Source: Micromonosporaceae bacterium
Lineage (GTDB): Bacteria; Actinomycetota; Actinomycetes; Mycobacteriales; Micromonosporaceae
Length of the DNA: 6,842 bases
Direction of reading: 5' to 3'
NCBI GenBank assembly: GCA_017354595.1
Contig: JAFMQQ010000149.1
Coordinates: 411-7,252 of the forward strand
The stretch's first letter is position 1, and the number at the start of each line of letters is the position of its first letter. Positions 1 to 5,492 of this stretch are shown in pieces. Made by a program: the position numbers and the translations under genes. The notes under the pieces were generated by a model. The model was not told where the DNA came from. It saw only the letters and a list, made by a program, of their open reading frames with translations, and made no database searches.

Positions 1-108
1 ATTGAGGGCGACCCGGGCAACGTCATCGGCGTCTCGTTGCCACTTCTGCGTCGCCTGCTCGCCGACCTCGGCTTGAGCATTACTGAGCTGTGGCAGAGCC
101 CCACGTAG
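1..108 (+). CDS. maf: Maf-family nucleoside triphosphate pyrophosphatase, 3' end (partial)
   Basis: The first 35 codons of the window, open from base 1 and ending with TAG at 106-108, encode the end of a Maf protein. Visible is the C-terminal signature IEGDPGNVIGVSLPLL, followed by a helix (RRLLADLGLSI) and the terminal TELW that closes many actinobacterial Maf proteins. Family members are cytoplasmic enzymes that hydrolyse non-canonical or modified nucleoside triphosphates to monophosphates ('house-cleaning' pyrophosphatases) and have been linked to septum formation. The catalytic N-terminal part lies outside the window, so activity cannot be judged here. The last 29 bp overlap the 3' end of the MFS gene on the other strand. 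In many actinobacteria maf lies beside acyl-CoA carboxylase genes, which agrees with the carboxylase gene at 3218. Identification rests on a short stretch but a characteristic one. Confidence 0.82.
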   Translation: MEGDPGNVIGVSLPLLRRLLADLGLSITELWQSPT

Positions 109-1282
109 CCGCGGCCGGCGCCGGCACCACCAGGCGCAACCGGGCCGCCAGCCCCGCGGCAGCCAGCAGGAACACCGGTACCAGCAGGAAGGCCAGCCGG
201 GTCCCGACCTGGTCGGCGATGGCTCCCAGCGCCAGCGGAGAGATGCCGAAAGCTACCGCCGTCGAGTACAACGTCCGCGCCGCCGCCTGGTCCGGCCGGC
301 CACCGGAACTCTGCAGTGCCAGTGCCATTCCGAGCGGGTAGTGCATCCCGTTCCCCAGCCCGGTAATCACCAGGCCGGCCAGCGCCAGCCAAGGTACCGT
401 CGAGCTCCACAGCACCGCGACGCCGGCCGCGGAGACGGCCAGTACGGCGAGGAGCAGCTGTGGCGCCGCAACCCGCAGCGCCACCCGCCCGCCGATCAGC
501 CGGCCCAGCGCCATGCCGCCGACGATGCCGGAGATGGCGCTGGCCGCCGCGTCCGGGCTGAGGTGGGCGTGGGTGCGCAGCAGGTCGCCGGACCAGAGGT
601 TCACGCACATCTCAACCGAGCCGGTCATGCACAGCAGTACCCAGGCCAGCCAGAACCGGCCGGGCAGCCGCCCAACCGGCCCGCCGGCAGCGGTGCCGGG
701 AGCCGTCACAGCGGGACCGGTACCGGCGGCAGGCGGCAGCGGGGCCCGGGCAAACCAGGCCATCAGCGCCAGTACCGGCACCAACGCGATCGCCGGCCGC
801 CAAGTCAGTCCGGAGTGGACAGTCAGGCCGACGAGCAGCGGCGCTACCGCGCCGGCCGCACAGGCCAGCGCATTGGCCTCGGCGAACGCGGCGTGACCCA
901 CCGGGGCGTGCAACTGGTCGAGTGAGAGTACGACGCCGGTGAGCAGCAGGCTGGCGAACCAGGACGCTACGAGAACGGCCGCGATGGTCACCACCACCGG
1001 GCGTACCAGACAGAAAGCCGCCACTGCCGCGGCGATGCCGGCCAGACCGGCCCACATCAGGACCGGCCGGCCGAACCGGCGCGCCAGTGCCGGGTAGGCG
1101 GCACCGGCCAGCACGCCACCGGCGGCCAGAGCCGTGCTGTGCAGACTCGCCACCGCCCGGCTGACATGCTGCTCGTCGCGCAGCAGTGGGACCACGGGAC
1201 CCAGGCCGTACAGGAAATAGGCCCAGATCGCCAGTTGCGCATATATGAGCCAGGTGACGCGGTCCCGCCGCAGGCGGTGCAC
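80..1282 (-). CDS. MFS transporter, 12-TM type (substrate unknown)
   Basis: A 400-residue integral membrane protein of the major facilitator superfamily, probably a proton-coupled exporter in the cytoplasmic membrane. The sequence shows two bundles of hydrophobic segments (about residues 11-180 and 210-385) separated by a Pro/Ala/Gly-rich cytoplasmic loop (about 181-209), the usual 6+6 plan at normal family length. The loop after TM2 has a motif-A-like LARRFGRP (67-73), mirrored in the second half by GRLIGGRVALR (260-270). TM7 holds an acidic residue (E224), and TM10 carries GLGNGMHYPLGMALAL, typical of a common actinobacterial MFS group. The start is GTG at 1280-1282. An in-frame TAG at 1292-1294, which is also the permease stop, allows no longer start. 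No Shine-Dalgarno is visible and the gap from the permease stop is 9 nt, so translation is probably coupled. It is the third gene of the minus-strand export operon. The substrate cannot be told from sequence; a drug or metabolite is an inference. Confidence 0.88.
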   Translation of the reverse strand: MHRLRRDRVTWLIYAQLAIWAYFLYGLGPVVPLLRDEQHVSRAVASLHSTALAAGGVLAGAAYPALARRFGRPVLMWAGLAGIAAAVAAFCLVRPVVVTIAAVLVASWFASLLLTGVVLSLDQLHAPVGHAAFAEANALACAAGAVAPLLVGLTVHSGLTWRPAIALVPVLALMAWFARAPLPPAAGTGPAVTAPGTAAGGPVGRLPGRFWLAWVLLCMTGSVEMCVNLWSGDLLRTHAHLSPDAAASAISGIVGGMALGRLIGGRVALRVAAPQLLLAVLAVSAAGVAVLWSSTVPWLALAGLVITGLGNGMHYPLGMALALQSSGGRPDQAAARTLYSTAVAFGISPLALGAIADQVGTRLAFLLVPVFLLAAAGLAARLRLVVPAPAAATWGSATAQ

Positions 1283-1291
1283 GCGCTTACG

Positions 1292-2044
1292 CTAACGCAC
1301 CGCCCGGGCGAAGGAACGGGCTGCCCAGGTGACTCCAATCACCGCGACCGCGCCGAGGATGATGAGTGCCTTCCACACCGACGGGTCGCCCGGATGCCCG
1401 GCGAACAGCGCCCGGGACGCGTCGGTCGCCCACTTGAACGGGTTGAACTGCGACAGCCGCAGCAGCCAGCGCGGGCCGCGGTCCATCGGCAGGAAGACCC
1501 CGGCGAGCAGCAGCAGCGGCAGGCTCAGCAGGTTCAGCAGCGGAGCCAGCGCGTCCTCGCTCTTAAGCCAGAGCGCGATCGCGTACGACACCGATGAGAA
1601 GCCCAGCGCGATCAGCGCGAGCAGTGCCAGGGTGAGCAGCAACGGTCCAATCTGGACGGTCAGCCCGAAGGGCAGCGCCACCACCACCAGCAGGATGCCC
1701 TGGACGAGCAGCAGCAGTACGGTGCTGGCGGCCCGGCCGATCAGCAGTGCAAGCCGGCTGACCGGGGTGACCCGCATCCGCTCGATGATGCCCAGGCGCA
1801 GTTCGGCGATCAGGCTGAAACCGACGAACAGGCCGCTGAAGATGGAGAGCTGGATGAGTAGGCCGGGGATGAAGAAACGGTACGGATTCCCGCCGATGCC
1901 CGGGATGCTCTTCAGGAGTGGACCGAATAGCAGCAGGAAGAACAGCGGCTGCATGATTCCGACGAAGACCCAGGCCGGGCTGCGCAGCAGCAGCCCCATC
2001 TGGCGGGCGAAGACCAGCCAGCTGTCGCGGCCAAGCTTGTACAT
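1292..2044 (-). CDS. ABC-2 type transporter permease (DrrB-like)
   Basis: A 250-residue membrane permease of the ABC-2 family, the membrane half of a DrrAB-type exporter. Six hydrophobic segments are visible at about residues 25-43, 58-80, 103-125, 135-158, 166-186 and 225-243. Family marks are the cytoplasmic GIIERMRVTPVSR (85-97) between TM2 and TM3, the LLAGVFLPMD (179-188) at the end of TM5, and the QFNPFKWATDASR (199-211) before TM6. Length is normal for DrrB-like proteins. The start is ATG at 2042-2044, preceded by GGAAGGG six bases upstream. It lies 61 bp downstream of the ATPase gene at 2106-3092 and is its obvious partner, probably forming an A2B2 exporter. Known relatives export drugs or lipids (for example daunorubicin). 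The substrate here is unknown, and no biosynthetic gene is in view. Confidence 0.93.
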   Translation of the reverse strand: MYKLGRDSWLVFARQMGLLLRSPAWVFVGIMQPLFFLLLFGPLLKSIPGIGGNPYRFFIPGLLIQLSIFSGLFVGFSLIAELRLGIIERMRVTPVSRLALLIGRAASTVLLLLVQGILLVVVALPFGLTVQIGPLLLTLALLALIALGFSSVSYAIALWLKSEDALAPLLNLLSLPLLLLAGVFLPMDRGPRWLLRLSQFNPFKWATDASRALFAGHPGDPSVWKALIILGAVAVIGVTWAARSFARAVR

Positions 2045-2105
2045 GATTAACCCTTCCGCTCACGACTGCGGGGATCGCTGACGCTCACTCGTCGCGCTGG
2101 CATGA
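2045..2105 (-). other. Intergenic spacer between ATPase and permease genes
   Basis: This 61-bp spacer inside the export operon is unusually long compared with the 9-nt gap before the MFS gene. It contains two direct copies of the heptamer CGCTCAC on the plus strand (2057-2063 and 2082-2088, 25 bp apart) and several GAGCG/CAGCG-type words on the minus strand. Such words recall short dispersed intergenic repeats of actinomycetes, though this cannot be shown from a single copy. The permease Shine-Dalgarno lies at its downstream end. I see no convincing promoter or terminator. Confidence 0.4.
2051..2057 (-). promoter_or_regulatory. Ribosome binding site of the ABC permease
   Basis: GGAAGGG on the minus strand, six bases before the ATG at 2044. 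It supports this start and independent initiation of the permease despite the 61-bp gap from the ATPase. Confidence 0.75.
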
Positions 2106-3092
2106 TCAGTCACCAACTTCGCGCAGGGACCGGCCGGTCTTCTCCAGGAACACGTCGTCGAGGCTGGGCCGGTGCAGCTCGATCGAGGCGAGGTGCAGCC
2201 CGGCGCCTTCGAGCAGGCGCAGGATCTGCGGGATGGCGGTACCGCCCTCGTCGACGTACAGGCGCAGCTGCGTTGCTGCCGGCGAGTTCGGTCGAGCCGG
2301 TACGAGCATGGCGTCGGCCGGCTCGACCCGGCGCACGTACGGCTCGGTGCGCAGCAGGTCGGTCGCCTTCTCGGCGGCACCGTTCACGCCCAGGGTGACC
2401 ACATCGCCGGCGATCTCGCGCTTCAGCTCGTCCGGCGAACCCTCGGCCACGATGGTGCCCTGGTCGATGATGGCGACCCGGTCGCAGAGCGCGTCGGCCT
2501 CGTCCATGTAGTGCGTAGTGACGAAGACGGTCATCCCGTCGGCGCGCAGCCGGCGTACCTCGGCCCAGACGTGCGCGCGGCTCTGCGGGTCCAGGCCGGC
2601 GGTCGGCTCGTCGAGGAAGAGTACCTTCGGCCGGTGCAGCACCCCGAGCGCGATGTCGACCCGCCGCCGCTGGCCGCCCGAGTAGGTCTTGCAGTGCCGG
2701 TCGGCGAAGTCGGTGAGTTCGAACGCCTCGATCGCGTCGGTTGCCCGGCGGCGCGCCTCCCCCTTGTGGATGCCGAACAGTCGCGCCTGCAGGATGAGCT
2801 CCTCGCGCGCGCTGACCTGGTCCCAGGTACCGCCGGCCTGGGCGACGTACCCGATGTTCCTGCGGACCTGCCCTGCCGATCGTCGCAGGTCGATTCCAGC
2901 GACCGTGGCCCGGCCCTTGTCGGGTGGTACCAGGGTGGCCAGGATGCGCAGCGTGGTCGTCTTCCCCGCGCCGTTGGGTCCGAGGAAGCCGAAGACTTCG
3001 CCCTCCTGGACCGACAGGTCCACTCCCCGCACCGCCTCGACGGTGGCCTTGCGGCCGCGGAACGACTTCCACAGCCCCTCTGTCTCGATCAC
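2106..3092 (-). CDS. ABC transporter ATP-binding protein, DrrA-like (daunorubicin-resistance family)
   Basis: A 328-residue cytoplasmic ATPase that would power the ABC-2 permease encoded downstream. All nucleotide-binding motifs are intact: Walker A GPNGAGKTT (38-46), Q-loop Gln (about 85), signature YSGGQRRRVDIAL (137-149), Walker B VLFLDE (157-162) with D-loop AGLD, and switch histidine in TTHYMDEAD (H194). After about residue 220 comes the extra C-terminal domain of the DrrA group, ending in PSLDDVFLEKTGRSLRE, a hallmark of this subfamily. Length matches DrrA (about 330). The start is GTG at 3090-3092 behind a strong GGGAGGAGGA, and the protein begins MIETEGLWKSF, as expected for the first strand of the domain. 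It is the first gene of the operon and is read from a promoter near 3143-3172. Family members export drugs, antibiotics or lipids. Specificity is not readable from the ATPase. Confidence 0.95.
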   Translation of the reverse strand: MIETEGLWKSFRGRKATVEAVRGVDLSVQEGEVFGFLGPNGAGKTTTLRILATLVPPDKGRATVAGIDLRRSAGQVRRNIGYVAQAGGTWDQVSAREELILQARLFGIHKGEARRRATDAIEAFELTDFADRHCKTYSGGQRRRVDIALGVLHRPKVLFLDEPTAGLDPQSRAHVWAEVRRLRADGMTVFVTTHYMDEADALCDRVAIIDQGTIVAEGSPDELKREIAGDVVTLGVNGAAEKATDLLRTEPYVRRVEPADAMLVPARPNSPAATQLRLYVDEGGTAIPQILRLLEGAGLHLASIELHRPSLDDVFLEKTGRSLREVGD

Positions 3093-3095
3093 CGC

Positions 3096-3105
3096 TCCTC
3101 CTCCC
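3096..3105 (-). promoter_or_regulatory. Strong ribosome binding site of the DrrA-like ATPase
   Basis: GGGAGGAGGA on the minus strand, three bases before the GTG at 3092 by its last base, with the AGGAGG core a few bases further upstream. It decides the GTG start and contrasts with the Shine-Dalgarno-less genes elsewhere in the window. Confidence 0.8.
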
Positions 3106-3142
3106 GGGCGCCACGTCCGCGTACACGCCGGCGCCGGCCGCG

Positions 3143-3172
3143 AGACTATCGCGATATGTCGCGTTAGGTCAA
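3143..3172 (-). promoter_or_regulatory. Promoter of the ABC/MFS export operon
   Basis: Minus-strand -35 TTGACC (3172 to 3167) and -10 TAGTCT (3148 to 3143) are separated by 18 bp. This is close to the actinobacterial principal-sigma consensus (TTGAC, then TAnnnT). Transcription would start near 3136, giving a 5' leader of about 45 nt that includes the strong ribosome binding site. An inverted repeat occupies the spacer, which suggests repression by a DNA-binding protein. Confidence 0.6.
3146..3167. promoter_or_regulatory. Inverted repeat, candidate operator
   Basis: Two 9-base arms, CTATCGCGA (3146-3154) and TCGCGTTAG (3159-3167), are inverted copies matching at 8 of 9 positions around a 4-base centre (TATG). 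A nested perfect decamer TATCGCGATA lies at 3147-3156. The 22-bp dyad fills the spacer between the -35 and -10 boxes of the export-operon promoter, where a bound dimer would block RNA polymerase. Its size suits a TetR-, PadR- or MarR-type regulator. No such gene is adjacent, so the cognate protein would be encoded elsewhere. The centre is about 60 bp upstream of the carboxylase start, so an effect on that gene is possible but less likely. Confidence 0.55.
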
Positions 3173-3206
3173 GCCGATAGGCGGCGGGCTCCCCGAACGG
3201 CCGGCA

Positions 3207-3217
3207 TAGACTGCGGC
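3207..3217 (+). promoter_or_regulatory. Probable leaderless promoter (-10) of the carboxylase gene
   Basis: TAGACT (3207-3212) matches the actinobacterial -10 pattern TAnnnT and ends five bases before the ATG at 3218. The expected transcription start therefore falls on or next to the start codon. No Shine-Dalgarno precedes this ATG, which fits leaderless translation. No good -35 is seen at the expected distance. Confidence 0.45.
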
Positions 3218-4969
3218 ATGCGCAAGGTGCTGATCGCCAACCGGGGCGAGATCGCGGTACGGATCATCCGCGCATGTCGCGACGCCGACCTGGTACCGGT
3301 CGCCGTGTACGCGGACTCCGACCGCGACGCGCCACACGCGCGCCTCGCCGAACAGGCGTACTCGCTCGGTGGCGACTCGGCCGCCGAGACGTACCTTCGC
3401 ATCGACAAGCTTCTGGATATCGCGGCCCGGTCGGGTGCCGACACCGTGCATCCCGGATACGGCTTCCTCGCCGAGAACGCCGAGTTCGCCGCCGCCGTAC
3501 TCGACGCCGGCCTGATCTGGGTCGGGCCGAGCCCGCAGGCGATCCGGGACCTCGGCGACAAGGTGACCGCCCGGCGTATCGCCGCCCGGGTCGGCGCACC
3601 CCTGGTGGCGGGTACGTCCGAACCGGTGAGCGATGCGGCCGAGATCGTCGCGTTCGCCCGCGAGCACGGCCTGCCGGTGGCGATCAAGGCCGCCTTCGGT
3701 GGTGGCGGGCGGGGACTGAAGGTGGCCCGCACCGAGGCCGAGATACCGGAGCTGTTCGCCTCGGCGACCCGGGAAGCGCAGGCCGCCTTCGGCCGTGGCG
3801 AGTGCTATGTGGAGCGTTACCTGGACCGGCCCCGGCACGTGGAGGCGCAGGTGCTGGCCGACCGGTACGGCACCGTCGTGGTCGCCGGTACCCGGGACTG
3901 CTCGCTGCAGCGCCGGCACCAGAAACTGGTTGAGGAGGCACCCGCGCCGTTCCTGACCGAACAGCAGCGGGGCGCAATCTACACCAGCGCCAAGGCGATC
4001 TGCCGCGAGGCCGGATACACCGGCGCCGGGACGGTCGAGTACCTGGTCGGCTCCGGTCCGGCGGGGATCGTGAGCTTCCTCGAGGTGAACACCCGGTTGC
4101 AGGTGGAGCACCCGGTCACCGAGGAGACCACCGGACTGGATCTGGTCCGGGAGCAGTTCCGGATCGCAGCCGGCGAACGGCTGCGCCTCGCCGAGGATCC
4201 GCTGCCGGGCGGGCACGCCATCGAGTTCCGGATCAACGGCGAGGATCCGGGGCGCGGCTTCCTTCCGGCACCGGGCAGGCTGACCGGGCTACGGTGGCCG
4301 GCCGGACCCGGCGTCCGGATCGACGCCGGAGTCGAGGCGGGCGACACGGTCGGCGGCGCGTTCGACTCGTTGCTGGCCAAACTGGTGGTGTGGGGCGCCA
4401 CCCGCACCGAGGCGCTGCAGCGGGCCCGCCGCGCGCTGGATGAGGCCACTGTGGACGGTCTGCCCACGGTACTGCCGTTCCACCGGGCGGTGGTCCGCGA
4501 TCCGGCCTTCGTCGAGGAGCCGTTCCGGGTACACACCCGCTGGATCGAGACCGAGTGGGCGGGGCAGGTGCCGCCCTTCGCCGGAGTGTCCACACCGGAC
4601 GAGCCTGCGCCCCGGCAGACCATCGTCGTGGAGGTGGCCGGCAAGCGGTTGGACGTTTCGCTCCCCGCCGATCTGGGTATTGGTCGGGCCGTCCCCGCCG
4701 CGTCCAAGCAAGCCCCCCGGCGCGGCGGGGGCCGCCGTGGCGCAGCGGCGGCCGGCGGCGACGCGCTCTGCTCACCCATGCAGGGCACCATCGTGAAGGT
4801 GGCGGTCGCCGACGGCGACCCGGTCTCCGAGGGCGACCTCGTGGTGGTGCTCGAGGCGATGAAGATGGAGCAGCCGGTCAACGCCCACAAGGCAGGCACG
4901 ATCAGCGGCCTGGCGGTAGCGGTGGGCGAGGTGGTCCCGGCCGGTACGGTTCTCTGCTCAATCCTCTAG
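3218..4969 (+). CDS. accA: Acyl-CoA carboxylase alpha subunit: biotin carboxylase fused to biotin carboxyl carrier
   Basis: A 583-residue cytoplasmic subunit that carboxylates its own biotin with ATP and bicarbonate; a separate beta subunit then passes the carboxyl group to acetyl- or propionyl-CoA (fatty acid or polyketide precursor supply). The biotin carboxylase domain covers about residues 1-445: KVLIANRGEIAVRI (3-16), HPGYGFLAENAEFA (78-91), glycine-rich ATP loop GGGGRG (161-166), HVEAQVLAD (208-216), CSLQRRHQKLVEEAPAP (228-244) and EVNTRLQVEHPVTE (289-302). Catalytic-site residues K115, K157, H208, K236, E274, E289, N291, R293, E297 and R338 appear present by comparison with E. coli AccC. 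A basic Gly/Ala-rich linker (about 491-515) leads to the biotinyl domain, with biotinylated K549 in EAMKME. Length fits AccA1/AccA2 of Streptomyces (about 590). ATG 3218 is chosen because family homology begins there; the frame is open further upstream but without family sequence. The beta subunit is not in the window, perhaps upstream of maf. Confidence 0.95.
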   Translation: MRKVLIANRGEIAVRIIRACRDADLVPVAVYADSDRDAPHARLAEQAYSLGGDSAAETYLRIDKLLDIAARSGADTVHPGYGFLAENAEFAAAVLDAGLIWVGPSPQAIRDLGDKVTARRIAARVGAPLVAGTSEPVSDAAEIVAFAREHGLPVAIKAAFGGGGRGLKVARTEAEIPELFASATREAQAAFGRGECYVERYLDRPRHVEAQVLADRYGTVVVAGTRDCSLQRRHQKLVEEAPAPFLTEQQRGAIYTSAKAICREAGYTGAGTVEYLVGSGPAGIVSFLEVNTRLQVEHPVTEETTGLDLVREQFRIAAGERLRLAEDPLPGGHAIEFRINGEDPGRGFLPAPGRLTGLRWPAGPGVRIDAGVEAGDTVGGAFDSLLAKLVVWGATRTEALQRARRALDEATVDGLPTVLPFHRAVVRDPAFVEEPFRVHTRWIETEWAGQVPPFAGVSTPDEPAPRQTIVVEVAGKRLDVSLPADLGIGRAVPAASKQAPRRGGGRRGAAAAGGDALCSPMQGTIVKVAVADGDPVSEGDLVVVLEAMKMEQPVNAHKAGTISGLAVAVGEVVPAGTVLCSIL

Positions 4970-4999
4970 CCGGTACCGGCGCCAGCCGGCCCGCTCGCT
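4969..4999. terminator. Possible bidirectional termination region between convergent genes
   Basis: Only 30 bp separate the carboxylase stop and the stop of the converging YbjQ-family gene. A perfect 12-bp palindrome, GCCGGTACCGGC (4969-4980), is followed by a second CCGGC (4986-4990) that could pair with GCCGG in an alternative hairpin. No T-run follows, so a classical intrinsic terminator is not evident. GGTACC is also common in this DNA, so part of the symmetry may be coincidental. Confidence 0.3.
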
Positions 5000-5428
5000 T
5001 CAGTGCGAAGGCGACGGGCCGTACTCGCTGACGTTGGTGGCGTACTGCGCCTGGTGTGGCATCCGGCCGGCCTGGACCATGGCGTCGTACTGCCGCCGGG
5101 CGTCCTCGGTCACCGGCGCGATCCAGACCGCGGTGCCGTACGCGCAGATCTCCGTCCACCGGCCGGCGATCTCACCGTTGTCGAAGCGGAACGCGGTGAT
5201 CCCGTTGGCGCCGCGCTGCTGCGCCTGGTAGATCATCCGGCCCATCGCCTCGTTGCGGCTCTGCAGCAGCAGCTTGGTCATCTCGGGGATCTCACCGCCA
5301 CCGAGGGACCGGAAGCCGGCGGTGAAGCCGGCACCAACGTTGCGGGCCCGTACCGTAACGCCGAAGACCTCGCCGAGGACGGCCTTGATCTCGTACCCCG
5401 CGATCTCGTTGCTCGTGACCACCAACAT
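5000..5428 (-). CDS. YbjQ/UPF0145 family protein
   Basis: A 142-residue protein of the YbjQ family (named a heavy-metal-binding domain in Pfam, although a biological role is not established); structures of relatives show ring-shaped oligomers. The family core spans about residues 1-105: an N-terminal strand with MLVVTSNEIAGYEI, GEVFGVTVRARNVGAGF (19-35), GGGEIPEMTKLLLQSRNEAMGRMIYQAQQRGANGITAFRFD (43-83) and a closing CAYGTAVWI (95-103). Family members are usually about 105 residues. The extra 35 or so C-terminal residues are polar and Ala/Gln-rich, with no motif I recognise. It has one Cys (C95) and no signal peptide or membrane segment. The start is ATG 5428; a GAGG lies only two bases upstream, too close for a normal ribosome site, while a TACCGT box at 5440-5435 suggests leaderless expression. 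It is divergent from the MarR gene and shares with it the palindrome at 5455-5468. Confidence 0.88.
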   Translation of the reverse strand: MLVVTSNEIAGYEIKAVLGEVFGVTVRARNVGAGFTAGFRSLGGGEIPEMTKLLLQSRNEAMGRMIYQAQQRGANGITAFRFDNGEIAGRWTEICAYGTAVWIAPVTEDARRQYDAMVQAGRMPHQAQYATNVSEYGPSPSH

Positions 5429-5434
5429 GGCCTC

Positions 5435-5440
5435 ACGGTA
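5435..5440 (-). promoter_or_regulatory. Candidate -10 box of the YbjQ-family gene
   Basis: TACCGT on the minus strand ends six bases before the ATG at 5428, the spacing expected for a leaderless start. The nearest -35-like word (TTGGTA, 5466 to 5461, inside the palindrome) is 20 bp away. That is longer than optimal, so this promoter is weakly supported. Confidence 0.3.
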
Positions 5441-5454
5441 CGCTCGCGAAAAAA

Positions 5455-5468
5455 GTTTGGTACCAAAC
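5455..5468. promoter_or_regulatory. 14-bp perfect palindrome, candidate MarR operator
   Basis: GTTTGGTACCAAAC is perfectly self-complementary over 14 bp. It lies in the 64-bp gap between the divergent YbjQ-family and MarR genes, and an A6 run (5449-5454) adjoins it. It covers the -35 box of the MarR promoter. MarR dimers typically bind palindromes of this kind in their own promoter, so autoregulation of the MarR/ABC unit is the natural reading. The divergent gene may share the control. The GGTACC core is frequent in this window, but the AT-rich arms are not. Confidence 0.6.
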
Positions 5469-5492
5469 AGTCAGGATGCTAACGTCCCTCTC
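5457..5492 (+). promoter_or_regulatory. Leaderless promoter of the MarR/ABC operon
   Basis: The -35 TTGGTA (5457-5462) and -10 TAACGT (5480-5485) are 17 bp apart, the optimal spacing. The -10 ends seven bases before the GTG at 5493, so transcription should begin at the start codon. No Shine-Dalgarno is present. The -35 is buried in the palindrome at 5455-5468, implying repression by competition with RNA polymerase. Confidence 0.58.

Noticed and set aside
341..925. Plus-strand reading frame opposite the MFS gene
   Set aside because: Gln/Arg/Pro-rich composition typical of an out-of-frame translation; the opposite strand shows a coherent 12-TM protein.
3127..3138. Perfect 12-bp palindrome GCCGGCGCCGGC near the predicted transcription start of the export operon
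   Set aside because: Such all-G/C palindromes arise often by chance in high-GC DNA, and nothing links this one to a function beyond its position.
2172..3167. Plus-strand reading frame of about 330 codons opposite the first ATPase
   Set aside because: Antisense shadow of an intact ABC ATPase, with no ribosome site and no domain.
2924..3217. In-frame upstream extension of the carboxylase gene by 98 codons
   Set aside because: The extension overlaps the ATPase gene and its promoter antisense and has Arg/Pro-rich sequence without family similarity. The conserved biotin carboxylase N-terminus begins at the ATG at 3218.
3164..4899. Long minus-strand reading frames opposite the carboxylase gene (for example 3164-4216 and 3979-4899)
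   Set aside because: Shadow frames of a high-GC gene: Arg/Pro/Gly-rich, no recognisable domain, and the plus strand encodes an intact conserved enzyme.
5427..5492. ATG at 5427 as the start of the MarR gene
   Set aside because: It would add 22 residues with no family match and put the palindrome and promoter inside the coding region. The GTG at 5493 sits right after a leaderless -10 box.
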